Shown: one piece after another, positions 63,346 to 64,000 of the stretch
Layout: each line of letters opens with the position of its first letter
Position numbering within the stretch: position 1 is the stretch's first letter
From: Roseburia hominis
Lineage (GTDB): Bacteria; Bacillota; Clostridia; Lachnospirales; Lachnospiraceae
DNA: 64,000 nt
Assembly (NCBI GenBank): GCA_040702975.1
Contig: CP159990.1
Location: 496,001-560,000, forward strand
Reading direction: 5' to 3'
Position numbers and translations under genes: made by a program
The notes under the pieces: model-generated
What the model was told of the DNA's origin: nothing
Databases searched by the model: none
Seen by the model: the letters and a program-made list of their open reading frames with translations, nothing else

Positions 63346-64000
63346 ATGGAAGCAAGAAAGACCTATGAATTTTGGCTGGAAGATCCGTATTTTGACGAGG
63401 CGACGAAAGCAGAGCTTCGCACCATCGCGGGTGATGAGAAGGAAATCGAGGAGCGGTTTTACCGGAATCTGGAGTTTGGAACCGGAGGGCTTCGCGGAAT
63501 TATCGGAGCCGGAACCAACCGAATGAATATTTACACGGTCCGCAAGGCGACCCAGGGGCTGGCGAATTTTATTTTGAAAGAGAATGCGCAGGAAAAGGGC
63601 GTTGCAATCGCCTTTGATTCCCGGAATATGTCTCCGGAATTTGCCGATGAGGCGGCGCTCTGTCTTGCGGCGAACGGAATCAAGGCATATATTTTCCCGT
63701 CGCTTCGGCCGACACCGATGCTGTCATTTGCACTCAGAGAGCTGGGCTGCACGGCGGGAATTGTTGTGACGGCAAGCCACAATCCGCCGGAGTATAACGG
63801 ATATAAGGTGTACTGGGAGGACGGCGCGCAGATTACTTACCCGAAGGATAAGGAGATTATCGGGGAGGTAAATGCGATCACGGACTATGGACAGGTAAAG
63901 ACGATGGAGAAATCTAAGGCCGAGGCTGCGGGCCTGTATCAGGTAATCGGTTCGGAGATTGACGATAAATATATGGAGGCTTTGATCGGTCTTGCGATTC
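63346..64000 (+). CDS. Phosphoglucomutase/phosphomannomutase (3' end outside window)
   Basis: First 218 residues of an alpha-phosphohexomutase; the frame is open to the window edge. The N-terminal FGTGGLRGIIGAGTNRMN and the active-site phosphoserine loop TASHNPPEYNGYKVYW are intact. GGAGGAGG precedes the ATG. In this operon it should turn mannose-1-phosphate (and glucose-1-phosphate) into the 6-phosphate for glycolysis. Confidence 0.93.
   Translation, partial: MEARKTYEFWLEDPYFDEATKAELRTIAGDEKEIEERFYRNLEFGTGGLRGIIGAGTNRMNIYTVRKATQGLANFILKENAQEKGVAIAFDSRNMSPEFADEAALCLAANGIKAYIFPSLRPTPMLSFALRELGCTAGIVVTASHNPPEYNGYKVYWEDGAQITYPKDKEIIGEVNAITDYGQVKTMEKSKAEAAGLYQVIGSEIDDKYMEALIGLAI

Overview
The window looks like chromosome of a Gram-positive gut commensal of the Lachnospiraceae (Clostridia). 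The support is Shine-Dalgarno-led genes of moderate GC, sigma-A-type promoters, Sfp/VTC/DUF4956/YesL-type families, a holin-like type I toxin, remnants of Rpn-type PD-(D/E)XK proteins and two gut-glycan gene clusters. No species can be fixed from the sequence alone. There is no phage, plasmid, CRISPR array or complete insertion sequence.

Layout. 1-9.9 kb is housekeeping: a very acidic TPR/ATPase-like protein (cut by the left edge), glycogen branching enzyme, glyA, a thioredoxin, trmB, a MecA-like adaptor and an Lrp regulator. 10.1-15.8 kb holds tRNA-Lys, deoB, a MATE exporter, an NSS transporter, a 48-residue membrane protein, a free-methionine sulfoxide reductase and tRNA-Gly. 15.9-24.8 kb is a sialic-acid island: nanA, a NanOx-like oxidoreductase, a three-gene ABC importer and an AraC regulator on the minus strand, and divergently a 39-residue ORF, yhcH, nanE and nanK. 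24.8-37.1 kb has a class B PBP and a peptide locus (iadA, opp-type importer, M14 peptidase, RpiR regulator). 37.2-50.2 kb is mixed: tRNA-Pro, an AEC transporter, asnB, a type I toxin locus, an iron alcohol dehydrogenase, a phosphopantetheinyl transferase, a VTC-DUF4956-Cthe_2159 operon and a wall-binding protein gene broken by one stop codon. 50.4-64 kb is a beta-mannan/galactomannan oligosaccharide locus: GH36, LacI, ABC importer, two GH130 phosphorylases, an AGE-type 2-epimerase, YesL, a CE2-like esterase and a phosphosugar mutase cut by the right edge.

How genes work together. The nan island should import sialic acid or 2,7-anhydro-Neu5Ac, convert it with the oxidoreductase and YhcH, cleave it with NanA, and process ManNAc by NanK and NanE. 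No sialidase is present, which suggests scavenging. The mannan locus should import oligosaccharides, trim galactose (GH36) and acetyl groups, epimerise the reducing end, phosphorolyse to mannose-1-phosphate and pass that to the mutase.

Most interesting signals: (1) a 17-bp motif, identical at two sites and 15/17 at a third, at a fixed 50-bp distance from the -10 boxes of both nan operons; (2) a dispersed palindromic repeat whose stem changes by compensatory base pairs and that usually sits directly behind a terminator T-tract; (3) the 39-residue ORF leading the nanE-nanK operon; (4) a holin-like toxin with antisense RNA and a stray second copy of its 3' region 8.3 kb away; (5) a long structured leader hairpin before the VTC operon.
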